Notes under the pieces: model-generated
The model's database searches: none
Told to the model about the DNA's origin: nothing
What the model saw: the letters and a program-made list of their open reading frames with translations, nothing else
Program-made: the position numbers and the translations under genes
Source: Panacagrimonas sp963975245
GTDB lineage: Bacteria > Pseudomonadota > Gammaproteobacteria > Nevskiales > Nevskiaceae
Reading direction: 5' to 3'
DNA: 64,000 bases
NCBI GenBank assembly: GCA_963975245.1
Contig: CAXBFJ010000010.1
Coordinates: 62,001 to 126,000 of the forward strand
Part shown: piece after piece, positions 16,006-23,964 of the stretch
How the letters are laid out: each line of letters opens with the position of its first letter
Numbering within the stretch: the first letter of the stretch is position 1

Positions 16006-16040
16006 CTGAAGCACACAGGCTATGGGCCTGTGTGCTTCAG
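16006..16040. terminator. Bidirectional terminator hairpin
   Basis: The arms 16006-16020 and 16026-16040 are perfectly complementary over 15 bp (CTGAAGCACACAGGC and its complement) with a 5-nt loop. It lies 4 nt after the acyl-CoA dehydrogenase stop and 20 nt from the end of the convergent 519-aa gene, so it can serve both. No long T-run is present. Confidence 0.65.
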
Positions 16041-16060
16041 ACACGAGAGGGGCTGTGCCG

Positions 16061-17620
16061 TCAGCGTCCTGCGCGCAGCGCGTCAATGTCGGCCCGGCGC
16101 AAACCGGCACCGCGGCCTTTCAGGTTGCGGGAGTGTGTCTGCTCGAGCTTGTAGAGCTCGTCGGCCAGCGGCGTGTCGTAGTGATATTTCACCCAGGTTT
16201 CGTCGAGATCGCGAAATTTTTCCGAAACCAGCGGAGGCGTGAAATTTTGGACCCGCGCATTGAACTCGCTATTGCTCATGAAACCTTGCGAGGTCCGGTA
16301 GCGATCTACCTTGTCGGGCAGGGTGCTGGTTCCCGGATGCAGGCCGCCAACCGATCCAACGTAGTCTTTCTCGCCCAGCAGTGAGTAGGAGAACGGCGTG
16401 TACACGTGTCGTGCCTGCTGGCCGTGGACCATCATGAAGTAATCCTGCGACTGCGAACTGGGCAGCGTCAGTGGGACCAGCATGGCGCCGAGCACTTCAT
16501 TGGCGTACTCGTCATTGAGCAGGCCGCGAAACCGGTTGGCCCGCTCATCGATCTGCATCCAGTCGTCGATCTCATAACAGCCGGCGAAGTGGGCCATGTC
16601 CTTGATGATGGAGTAATAGACCAGTGCCCCACAGTCCAGCAACTGATCGCGCGAATAGCCGGCGAGACGTGTCCATAGCCGGGTATTGGCCTCGCGCATC
16701 TTCTCGGCCAGCGTTTCAAACGTCTGGGTGAGTTCTTCGCGTGAGCCCATGCCGACCGGCACGTGAGTATCGGTGAGTGGGTCGGAAGTGTAGAGGCCGA
16801 CGCCGCAGATGTTTTCTGACTTGTACTCAGGCTTGGCCTCAAAGCTGCCCCAGTCGTCAACCAGATAAAAATGAGTGTCCTTGACGGCGGTGGTGACGGT
16901 CAGACAGTTGTAGGGCACATCGTCTGCCACGCCATCCAGCCAGGGGTAATCGGATTGCGACAGGTCATAGAAATTGCGGACCAGCATTTCCACGTTGTCG
17001 GCAATCTTGTATGGGCCGTGCGCGGTCATCGATACCCGGCTCTCGCAGGACACCAGAAAACCGTACTGCGCGGTCGCCGCCATGAATTTGCCTGCGGCAG
17101 TGTGCAGGGCGTCGCCAGCCGCGCAGTCGTACATGTCTGCGTGAAAAACCTGCAACTTGCGCTCAGGATAAATCTGGCTCCGGTGGCCCGCCTCCCTGGC
17201 CGTGATATGACCTTCATTCCGGCGCCAGGAAAGCGAGTAGCGTTTCCAGAAGTCGAGTACGTAGGCCACGTCCTCGATGCCGTCCTGCGGGCGGATCATG
17301 CCCAGATTGATCATGTGCTCGCGCCCGAGCAGATAGAAGTTGGGCAGGCACCAGGCCGATCCGATGGTTTCGATCTTGCCGCTGACATTGCGGACGCGAT
17401 CAGCGATGCGCTCGGCGGGCATGTGCTTTTCAATCTTTCGCAGTAGTGTCGGCCAGCGATAGAAGGCGTTGATGTAGGACAGCAGGATGTAGGCCGAAAC
17501 CGGAAACAGCTTGGATTCCTGAACCGTGCGCGTCACGCACAGCCAGTAGGTTTCTTCGCCGTGGTTCTGCAGGAGATTGTTGGTTTCCAGCAGATCCGGA
17601 TAAGTGAGCTTGTTGGACAT
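16061..17620 (-). CDS. Unrecognised 519-aa protein partnered with a phosphohistidine-domain protein
   Basis: I recognise no family. The protein is soluble, rich in Trp, Tyr and His, with many His-containing segments (NEGHITAREAGHRSQIY, QVFHADMYDCAAGDALHTAAG, DMAHFAGCYEIDDWM, MVHGQQARHVYTPF) but no recognisable ATP-grasp, P-loop or Rossmann motif. Its ATG at 17620 has a GAGGTAA ribosome site and lies 85 nt after the phosphohistidine-domain gene on the same strand. The pair sits behind a GntR operator candidate shared with an acyl-CoA ligase/biotin operon. A role as substrate-binding or catalytic partner of the His-domain protein is inference from gene order only. Confidence 0.75.
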   Translation of the reverse strand: MSNKLTYPDLLETNNLLQNHGEETYWLCVTRTVQESKLFPVSAYILLSYINAFYRWPTLLRKIEKHMPAERIADRVRNVSGKIETIGSAWCLPNFYLLGREHMINLGMIRPQDGIEDVAYVLDFWKRYSLSWRRNEGHITAREAGHRSQIYPERKLQVFHADMYDCAAGDALHTAAGKFMAATAQYGFLVSCESRVSMTAHGPYKIADNVEMLVRNFYDLSQSDYPWLDGVADDVPYNCLTVTTAVKDTHFYLVDDWGSFEAKPEYKSENICGVGLYTSDPLTDTHVPVGMGSREELTQTFETLAEKMREANTRLWTRLAGYSRDQLLDCGALVYYSIIKDMAHFAGCYEIDDWMQIDERANRFRGLLNDEYANEVLGAMLVPLTLPSSQSQDYFMMVHGQQARHVYTPFSYSLLGEKDYVGSVGGLHPGTSTLPDKVDRYRTSQGFMSNSEFNARVQNFTPPLVSEKFRDLDETWVKYHYDTPLADELYKLEQTHSRNLKGRGAGLRRADIDALRAGR

Positions 17621-17705
17621 CTTTGGATTACCTCGTCAGCCCGTACTAGCGGGCGTCGCCTCAGTGCAAAAATGGATGGGTGAAACAGTCTGGAGTGCGC
17701 TGTTG

Positions 17706-18455
17706 TCAGGCTGCTGGCAGCTTCCAGACGCGGACAGTGCACTCCTCGCCGGTCTGATACATTTCGCCGGATTTGGCGCGGCCGCTGGTTTCAATCTCGA
17801 CCCGGTCACCTTCACGAATGCCGCTGATCTTGGCGTTCATCACGCAAGGGATGCCGTATTCGCGGGTCAGAATGCCGAGGTGGGAACGCACCGTGCCGCC
17901 CGCACAGATCACGCCCTTGAACTGTTCCAGCACCGGCGCAGTGAGGGTGCCACCGCTGTCGTCGATGATGGCCACCGTATTCTCCGGGACGCCTTCGCTC
18001 AGGCAGCGCATCACCTGTTCGCTGCTACGGAAATAGCGCGCAATGCCGATCAGATTGTTCTTGAACGGCACCACGTTGTCGCCCTGGCCGCGTTGCTCGC
18101 GGCCTTGTTCATCAGCGGGTGCGGTCTGCGCTTCGGGGTGCTCGAAGGCAAAGTCGCCGTCATCTTGATCATTGGCCCCGGCCATGGGCTTGTAGGCCTC
18201 GGGCCGCTCCAGAGCGGAGATCATCGCAGACCCGGTGAAACGGTAACCCATGCCGAGCAAGCGCTTCTCGATGGCTGCAATGTCGTCTGCGGTGATCAGT
18301 TCATAGGCTTTGTCGAAGACAAAGGCGTTCCAGTCGCCGCCGGATTCATCGAGGCGTTTGCGTACCAGATCCTTGATCGCACTATGAAATGCCTCTACGA
18401 CCGGTGGGCCCTCGCCGTCGGCATATTTGTCCGTATCCACGAAAAGTCTGGCCAT
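17706..18455 (-). CDS. Free-standing PEP-utiliser mobile (phosphohistidine) domain protein
   Basis: 249 residues. The C-terminal part (~150-245) is a PEP-utilising-enzyme mobile domain: FKGVICAGGTVRSHLGILTR followed by EYGIPCVMN, in which His192 is the expected phospho-accepting residue (pyruvate phosphate dikinase and EI have GGxTSHAAI). DRVEIETSGRAKSG ends the swivelling domain. The N-terminal ~145 residues are helical and acidic and unlike any dikinase domain I know. The ATP-grasp and PEP-binding barrel of full-length enzymes are missing, so it must work with other subunits. The ATG at 18455 has a strong GGAGGAG site. Operator site C lies 34 nt upstream. Confidence 0.85.
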   Translation of the reverse strand: MARLFVDTDKYADGEGPPVVEAFHSAIKDLVRKRLDESGGDWNAFVFDKAYELITADDIAAIEKRLLGMGYRFTGSAMISALERPEAYKPMAGANDQDDGDFAFEHPEAQTAPADEQGREQRGQGDNVVPFKNNLIGIARYFRSSEQVMRCLSEGVPENTVAIIDDSGGTLTAPVLEQFKGVICAGGTVRSHLGILTREYGIPCVMNAKISGIREGDRVEIETSGRAKSGEMYQTGEECTVRVWKLPAA

Positions 18456-18489
18456 TTCTCCTCCGTTTGTCTGATGCCGCGATTTTTCC

Positions 18490-18504
18490 GATTGTAGAAC
18501 AATC
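18490..18504. promoter_or_regulatory. Putative GntR operator, site C (phosphohistidine operon)
   Basis: GATTGT-AGA-ACAATC, a perfect 6-bp inverted repeat around 3 nt. Its core at 18492-18503 matches sites A and B with one mismatch each. It lies 34 nt upstream of the minus-strand gene ending at 17706 and 112 nt before the divergent DUF1295 gene, so it could control either or both. Confidence 0.68.
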
Positions 18505-18616
18505 CGGCGGTGTCTCTCTCAGGCAGGCGTTTGCCCTTGGCATCACGAAAATTGCAGTGTGTGGAATCCAAGCGCTGCTTCATCACGTAGTGTGGATTCG
18601 CCCTCTGGATGAACCT

Positions 18617-19396
18617 ATGAACCCTCTGAACGCATTCCTGGTTTCGATTGCCATCGTGTTTGCCGCCAAGACCCTGGCCTGGCTGATCCAGTTGCGCACA
18701 CGCAATGGCGGGCTCGTCGATTCGGTGTGGGCGTTCACGCTTGGCGGCCTGGCGATCTGGTATGCCGCTGTAGGGGATGCGCCCGAGCCCGTGCGCTGGC
18801 TGATGGCAGGCATGGGTGGCGCCTGGGGTATTCGACTTGGTGTGCAACTGTTTCTGCGCAATCTGGGCGCGAAGGAAGACTGGCGCTATGCGAAGTTTCG
18901 CCAAGAATGGGGCGACAAGGCAGACCGCAACATGTTCTGGTTCTTTCAGTTTCAGAACCTCTTCACGCTCATGCTGTCGGCCTCGGCGTTTCTGCCGCTC
19001 GCGTTTCGTGACGGCGCGCCACCGATCTGGTGCATGGTCGCCGCCGATCTGATCTGGATCGTCTCGGTGGCAGGCGAGTTGATTGCCGATACCCAGATGG
19101 ATCGCTTTCGAAAAAATCCGAACAACAAGGGAGAGGTTTGTCGCACCGGTTTGTGGGGCTGGTCGCGCCACCCGAACTATTTCTTCGAATGCGTGCACTG
19201 GCTGGCCTATATTCCGCTTGCCTGGGGCATGTCCATGTGGTGGCTGAGCCTGGGCGCACCATTGGTGATGGCCTTCCTGCTGCTGAAGATGTCCGGTGTG
19301 CCGCTGATGGAAGCAGAAATGGCCCGCCGCAAACCGGGCTATGCCGATTACATCAAAAATACCTCGCCGCTGATTCCCTGGCCTCCGCGTCACTGA
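18617..19396 (+). CDS. DUF1295 membrane protein (steroid reductase / ICMT-like fold)
   Basis: A 259-residue protein with about six membrane segments. It carries the family's C-terminal signature DRFRKNPNNKGEVCRTGLWGWSRHPNYFFE, split here by the usual Gly-Leu-Trp-Gly-Trp turn, and ends in KNTSPLIPW. DUF1295 proteins share a fold with steroid 5-alpha reductases and isoprenylcysteine methyltransferases and are often found beside cyclopropane-synthase-type genes. The ATG at 18617 is chosen because the hydrophobic domain begins there. It lies 40 nt before the CFA-type methyltransferase gene, so a shared role in membrane lipid modification is likely. Confidence 0.88.
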   Translation: MNPLNAFLVSIAIVFAAKTLAWLIQLRTRNGGLVDSVWAFTLGGLAIWYAAVGDAPEPVRWLMAGMGGAWGIRLGVQLFLRNLGAKEDWRYAKFRQEWGDKADRNMFWFFQFQNLFTLMLSASAFLPLAFRDGAPPIWCMVAADLIWIVSVAGELIADTQMDRFRKNPNNKGEVCRTGLWGWSRHPNYFFECVHWLAYIPLAWGMSMWWLSLGAPLVMAFLLLKMSGVPLMEAEMARRKPGYADYIKNTSPLIPWPPRH

Positions 19397-19436
19397 GCTG
19401 GCAAACAGAAAATCCTGGAACTTCCGAACGATCTAT

Positions 19437-20486
19437 ATGGACCTAATTGAGCTTTGCGAGCGTGGCCTGATTCCCGATGTTCTGACACGCAGGGGCATGC
19501 GCTCCCTGATGGCGGGTCGTCTCAGGGACGAAGCTGACGGTGATGGTGAGGCGCGTTCAAAGCGCTTCAACCGGTTCCTTGAAGAGTTGCGTGCCAGCCC
19601 GATCGCCATCGAGGCGCCCGCTGCCAATGAGCAGCATTACGAGGTGCCGGCGGAGTTCTTCCACAAACATCTGGGCGACAAGCTCAAGTATTCCTGCTGT
19701 CTGTACCCGCAGGGCAATGAGACTTTGGATCAGGCCGAAGAACTCATGCTCAATCTGTACATCGAGCGCTTGGGCGTGGAGGACGGCATGCGCATTCTGG
19801 ACCTGGGCTGTGGCTGGGGCTCGGTCTCGCTGTGGCTGGCGGGGCGATTCAGGCAGAGCGAAGTGGTGGGGCTGTCCAACTCAAATGGGCAGCGAGCTTT
19901 TATTCTGGAACAGGCGCGCGCGCGGGGCATCAATAACCTGAAAATCATCACCGGCAATATTGCTGAGTATGAAATGCCGCCCGAACATCTGGGCGAAGGC
20001 TTTGACCGAGTCATCTCGATCGAGATGTTTGAGCACATGAAAAACTACGGCTTGTTGCTCAGGAAGATTTCAGGCTGGATGAAGGCTGATGCAAAGCTGT
20101 TCGTCCACATTTTCGTTCACAAGCTCTTGGCCTACCATTTCGAGGACAAGACACAAAGCGACTGGATGACACGCTACTTCTTCCGAGGCGGCACCATGCC
20201 CAGCGAGAATCTGCTGCTCAATTTTCAGGACGATCTTCGAGTGCAGAAGACCTGGTGGGTCAGCGGTCAGCATTACGAGAAGACCTCCAACCACTGGCTC
20301 GCCAATATGGATGCGCGCAAGGCTGAAATCATGCCGGTATTTGAGCAGTGCTATGGCCAGAAAGATGCCGCCATCTGGTTCCAACGCTGGCGCATGTTCT
20401 ACATGGCCGTGGCGGAGCTGTTCGGCTATGACGGTGGCAATCAGTGGGGCGTGGGGCACTACTTGTTCGACAAGCGAACGCGCTGA
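19437..20486 (+). CDS. Cyclopropane-fatty-acyl-phospholipid synthase family methyltransferase
   Basis: A 349-residue SAM-dependent methyltransferase. The SAM loop is ILDLGCGWGSVSLWLA, followed by VVGLSNSNGQRAFI and ISIEMFEHMKNY. The family C-terminus with SDWMTRYFFRGGTMPS and HWLANMDARKAEI is also present. Members add a methylene or methyl group to double bonds of phospholipid acyl chains. It is shorter than E. coli Cfa (382 aa) and lacks part of the N-terminal lipid-binding domain, as in the UfaM/DUF1295-linked subgroup. With the DUF1295 gene it probably modifies membrane fatty acids (branched, cyclopropane or furan types); which product is unknown. Confidence 0.9.
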   Translation: MDLIELCERGLIPDVLTRRGMRSLMAGRLRDEADGDGEARSKRFNRFLEELRASPIAIEAPAANEQHYEVPAEFFHKHLGDKLKYSCCLYPQGNETLDQAEELMLNLYIERLGVEDGMRILDLGCGWGSVSLWLAGRFRQSEVVGLSNSNGQRAFILEQARARGINNLKIITGNIAEYEMPPEHLGEGFDRVISIEMFEHMKNYGLLLRKISGWMKADAKLFVHIFVHKLLAYHFEDKTQSDWMTRYFFRGGTMPSENLLLNFQDDLRVQKTWWVSGQHYEKTSNHWLANMDARKAEIMPVFEQCYGQKDAAIWFQRWRMFYMAVAELFGYDGGNQWGVGHYLFDKRTR

Positions 20487-20959
20487 GGCGCCCCCGGCTG
20501 GTTCTGTTGCTTAGGTTAGCCGCAGCCTAGTGGATTTTTCCAGCCGCTTCAGTCATCGAGCGAGCAGAATGCGCAATTGAGGCTTGGTTCATTCGCATTT
20601 GAAGAGGCAGGTAATTTTTACCTCAAGCTGAATTATCGATTGAATGTGTCCACCCTTCAATATTGCACCGTGCGCTACTGTTTCAGAAGTGCGCAAATTT
20701 CTGGTCCTTTTCCTGATTGCTTGTCATCGGGCGGGTGGCGCAAGCAGGCCTGCCCGAGCGCGATTGTTGAGCCATTGTCTGGAAGGCGGGGATAAATCCA
20801 ATCCAATCCAGCATAAATGTCCAGTCGACATCAATAAGTCGGGCGTGCGCACAGACGGCATTGCAAGAGCAATGAGTCTGGGACGTGCGTAGTGGGTGGA
20901 GAATTTCTTGCTTGTTTCTTCATACTCCGCAATCAAGAAAGTATGTTTAAGCTCATCCA
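20487..20959. other. 473-bp intergenic region without a convincing gene
   Basis: The short open frames here have no ribosome site and no recognisable product. A small 6-bp inverted repeat, CATACT and AGTATG, lies at 20921-20926 and 20940-20945 just before the diguanylate cyclase start and may mark its promoter region. The first half is GC-rich and the second half more AT-rich. I see no terminator with a T-run. Confidence 0.5.
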
Positions 20960-22045
20960 ATGAATCGCCGACGATCCGATTTCGGAAAGAATGATCCAAG
21001 CGCGCGTCCACTTGAGGATGCTGCCGAATCGCCGACGCTACTTCCCCAGTTCCTGTTCCGATACCTGGCACTGGCCTGCGTGTTCGCTTATCTGTGGATT
21101 GCAGGGGACACCGGCAATGGGTTGCCGAGCCACTCCTTCATGCTTGCATTGTGCGGTGTGTACGCCTTGGTCAATTCCCTTGTCATGAGCCTGACGCTGC
21201 TATGGCCGCGCCTTCTGCCGAGACAGAGTGGCTATTGGTTTGACTGTGCCTGCCTGTGTCCCGCAATCGCGTACGACCCCTACTTCAGCCTGCCAGTGAT
21301 CCCTTTGCTGCTGCAGAGCGTTATAGGCCTGCGCCTTCAACTGGACGCCAAATCTTTCAGGAATGCGGTGCTGCTTGCGGTGCTGGTAATTGGAGCCGGA
21401 CTTGGCCTGCGCCTTCAGGCCAGCGCCGGGCCGGACGTGCTCGCAATATGGATGGCTCTGGTCAGTGTCGCTGTGGCTGTATATGCCTGTTCGCAGATTG
21501 GCCGTGCCTCGATGCGTGAGGAAGCGCTACAGCATTTAGGACAAATAGACGCACTGACCGGCTTGTTCAATCGACGCATGATGTTCGACAGGGCCAGACC
21601 GATGTGCGCCGCGCTGCGCGACGGCGAGACGGCGGTCGTGATTTTTGCCGACATGGACAATATGCGGGTGTTTAATGACAAACACGGTCACATCTTTGGC
21701 GATAGCGTCATTCAGTTGGCGGGGCACGCTGTCTCCAAGTGCCTGCGAGCCGATGACCTCGCCGCGCGCTATGGTGGGGATGAGATAGTTGCAATTTTTC
21801 GCGGCATTACGGTCAAGGAGGCGCGCGCGATTGCACAGCGCCTGCAGAAGTCCATTGCCGCGAGCAGCCTCGAAATTTCCGAGACCAAAGTCAGTGTCAG
21901 TATTGGAATGGTCGAGATTTCGGGTCCCAATGCAGATTTTGACACCGCCTTGAAGCGGGCGGATGTCGCCCTGCATCGCGCCAAAGCTCAGCGCTTTCGG
22001 GGCGCCATCACCACCTCGCTGGCACAGAGCGCCGTGACCAGCTAA
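20960..22045 (+). CDS. Membrane-anchored diguanylate cyclase (GGDEF domain)
   Basis: 361 residues: a cytoplasmic tail of ~30 residues, about five membrane segments (~33-180), then a GGDEF domain (~195-350). LTGLFNRRMMFDRA starts the domain, and VIFADMDNMRVFNDKHGHIFGD contains the metal and substrate residues. The signature is GGDEI (272-276) rather than GGDEF, and RADD before it is a probable RxxD inhibitory site for c-di-GMP. It should make c-di-GMP in response to a membrane or periplasmic cue. It stands alone, upstream of the capsule region, whose output c-di-GMP often controls; that link is inference. Confidence 0.9.
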   Translation: MNRRRSDFGKNDPSARPLEDAAESPTLLPQFLFRYLALACVFAYLWIAGDTGNGLPSHSFMLALCGVYALVNSLVMSLTLLWPRLLPRQSGYWFDCACLCPAIAYDPYFSLPVIPLLLQSVIGLRLQLDAKSFRNAVLLAVLVIGAGLGLRLQASAGPDVLAIWMALVSVAVAVYACSQIGRASMREEALQHLGQIDALTGLFNRRMMFDRARPMCAALRDGETAVVIFADMDNMRVFNDKHGHIFGDSVIQLAGHAVSKCLRADDLAARYGGDEIVAIFRGITVKEARAIAQRLQKSIAASSLEISETKVSVSIGMVEISGPNADFDTALKRADVALHRAKAQRFRGAITTSLAQSAVTS

Positions 22046-22242
22046 CGGACCCGCTGATTCGTTTCGCGGCGCCAGGGCTCTCGCAAACGACCGCTGTCGT
22101 TGGCGCATGAAGTACCCAATAGCTTGAGGGGGCTCCGGCAGTCGCCGGGCTGGAACAGAGCGGCGGTCAATTGGCATTCATCCGGGCGACTCGGGAGGGC
22201 GTTACGATGAGGCTTCATTGCGATTGAACCCTGGATGCTTTC

Positions 22243-22995
22243 ATGAAACGAATCATCTGCTGGCTCGGGCTGGCACTCCTTCTAATGTCTGGTGGCCTAT
22301 GCGCCAAGCAGGAGACTTTCCGCTTCTACGGATATGCCTTTGATCAGAAAGGGGAAAAATATCTGTATACCGAGGTGCACGAGCAGAACTATATAGACCA
22401 GAAGTGGGCTGGCGGCACCATCACCTACTACTCACCCGACGGTGCCCAGATGGGGGTCAAGACCCTGGATTTTTCTGCCGACCCCTTTATTCCGGAATAT
22501 GATTATCAATTGCCTGCACTGGATTATCGAGAAGGCATCGTGAAGGTGGACCGCCAGAAGGTGGTCATGAGCAGGACTGTCGACGGCAAGACCCGGACCG
22601 AAACGGTTAAAAACAAGGCGCCAATCAGTGGCGATTCGGGTTTCCACAATTTCATGGTGGCGCACTTCGCAAAGCTTATGGCCGGGGACACGGTTCCGTT
22701 CACCTTCATCGCAGCCGGCAATCTGGATACCTTCAAATTTCGGGCGCGACGCATTGAAGACGGCAGCTTTGAAGGCAAGAAGATGGTCCGCTTCAAGGTG
22801 GAGGCGAATTCCCTGCTGCGTCTGGTCGCGCCAGACCTCACCGTGACCTATGACCCTGAGCTCAAGCACCTGAAGCAGTATGAAGGCCCGTCCAACGTGA
22901 TCAATCCGGAGACCGAGAAGGTCTACGACACGCGCATTTCCTATTACAGCGAGCCTCCGCCCGGTGCGCCGGACTCGTTGCCGCCACTCGAATAG
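22243..22995 (+). CDS. Exported protein of unknown function
   Basis: 250 residues with a clear signal peptide (MKRIICWLGLALLLMSGG) and probable cleavage after LCA at residue ~21. The region before the Cys does not fit a lipobox, so it is probably periplasmic rather than a lipoprotein. The mature part is beta-rich with many aromatic and charged residues (FYGYAFDQKGEKYLY, YYSPDGAQMG, FIAAGNLDTFKFRARR) and recalls small DUF proteins that bind or process envelope components. No catalytic motif is visible. It is followed after ~140 bp by a sulfotransferase-like gene. Confidence 0.75.
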   Translation: MKRIICWLGLALLLMSGGLCAKQETFRFYGYAFDQKGEKYLYTEVHEQNYIDQKWAGGTITYYSPDGAQMGVKTLDFSADPFIPEYDYQLPALDYREGIVKVDRQKVVMSRTVDGKTRTETVKNKAPISGDSGFHNFMVAHFAKLMAGDTVPFTFIAAGNLDTFKFRARRIEDGSFEGKKMVRFKVEANSLLRLVAPDLTVTYDPELKHLKQYEGPSNVINPETEKVYDTRISYYSEPPPGAPDSLPPLE

Positions 22996-23136
22996 CCCTG
23001 CCGGGCGCTTCTGGTGGCCCGCACCTGGCCCTCCAATGCGATAATGCCCGGCTAGCCTGCAGCTTGATCCGGATTCGGGGAGTCGTTCGCCCGTGGCTCA
23101 ATACTGCGCACTTGGACAATCAATGCAGATTCATTT

Positions 23137-23964
23137 GTGAACGTACTTATCATCGGTCGCGGCAAGAGCGGGACCACGGTCATTTCCAAGACCATTCAGC
23201 ACTCGATGCCTGGCAGTAGTTATCACCTCGAGCCCAGCAATATCGGCTACTTTGAATCGGTTCCGCCGAATCCGGCGGGGCACGTCGCCAAGCTCCTGTT
23301 TGATAGCTGGGTGCGCAGGCCGAGGTTGCTCAGCGCCGTCATCAACGGCGAGATGCCTCTGAAGTTCCAGAAAAAAGTCTTCATCGTCCGCGATCCCCGT
23401 GATGTATTGATCAGCGAAACCCTCTACTGCGTCTATAACGCCGCGGTTGCCGGCGCGGACAAGGCGGCTCTGGATGATCTGAATGAGCTGCTCAGGGCGA
23501 AAGCGGCAGACCCGCTGCAGGTGGGTTTCGGCGAGATTTTCGACCGCGTGGAGCGCCTGTTTGCCCCGATGAAGATTCGCGCCGTGGAAATCTATCTGCG
23601 ATACGCCCAGTGGCTGGAGAAGACCCGTGATCAGGGATTCGTGATCCGTTATGAGGATTTCATGGCCGGTCAGTTGCAGGATCTGTCGCGTTACCTGCGA
23701 ATTGGGCCGCTGAGTGACAACCGCGACGTTGGCAAAGAATTGGTCCGCACACGGCGTTCTGAGGCCTGTGACAACTGGAAGCGATGGCTGACCCCGGCTG
23801 ACGTCGAACGCTTCCAGCCGGAAGTGCGCCGGGTCATGCGGTTGCTGGGCTATAAAGACTGGGCGCTGGACCCGGAGCCGGTCATCACACCGGCAGAGAG
23901 TTTCGAGTACGTCTCGCGGATATTTGCTGAGGGGCACAAGATCGCCCAGCGACAAGGCAAGTGA
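23137..23964 (+). CDS. Sulfotransferase-like protein (capsule region, first of three)
   Basis: A 275-residue protein of the P-loop sulfotransferase superfamily. The N-terminal LIIGRGKSGTTVISK is the PAPS 5'-phosphosulfate loop and VFIVRDPRDVLISE is the 3'-phosphate motif; VIRYEDFMAG follows as in typical carbohydrate sulfotransferases. It should transfer sulfate from PAPS to a sugar. The GTG start at 23137 leads directly into the first strand. Its TGA overlaps the GTG of the glycosyltransferase gene, so the two are translationally coupled. That coupling is the best evidence that its acceptor is the exported polysaccharide. Confidence 0.87.
   Translation: MNVLIIGRGKSGTTVISKTIQHSMPGSSYHLEPSNIGYFESVPPNPAGHVAKLLFDSWVRRPRLLSAVINGEMPLKFQKKVFIVRDPRDVLISETLYCVYNAAVAGADKAALDDLNELLRAKAADPLQVGFGEIFDRVERLFAPMKIRAVEIYLRYAQWLEKTRDQGFVIRYEDFMAGQLQDLSRYLRIGPLSDNRDVGKELVRTRRSEACDNWKRWLTPADVERFQPEVRRVMRLLGYKDWALDPEPVITPAESFEYVSRIFAEGHKIAQRQGK

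Noticed and set aside
20577..20892. Short open frames in the 20487-20959 gap
   Set aside because: No ribosome site, no recognisable product and unusual amino acid composition.
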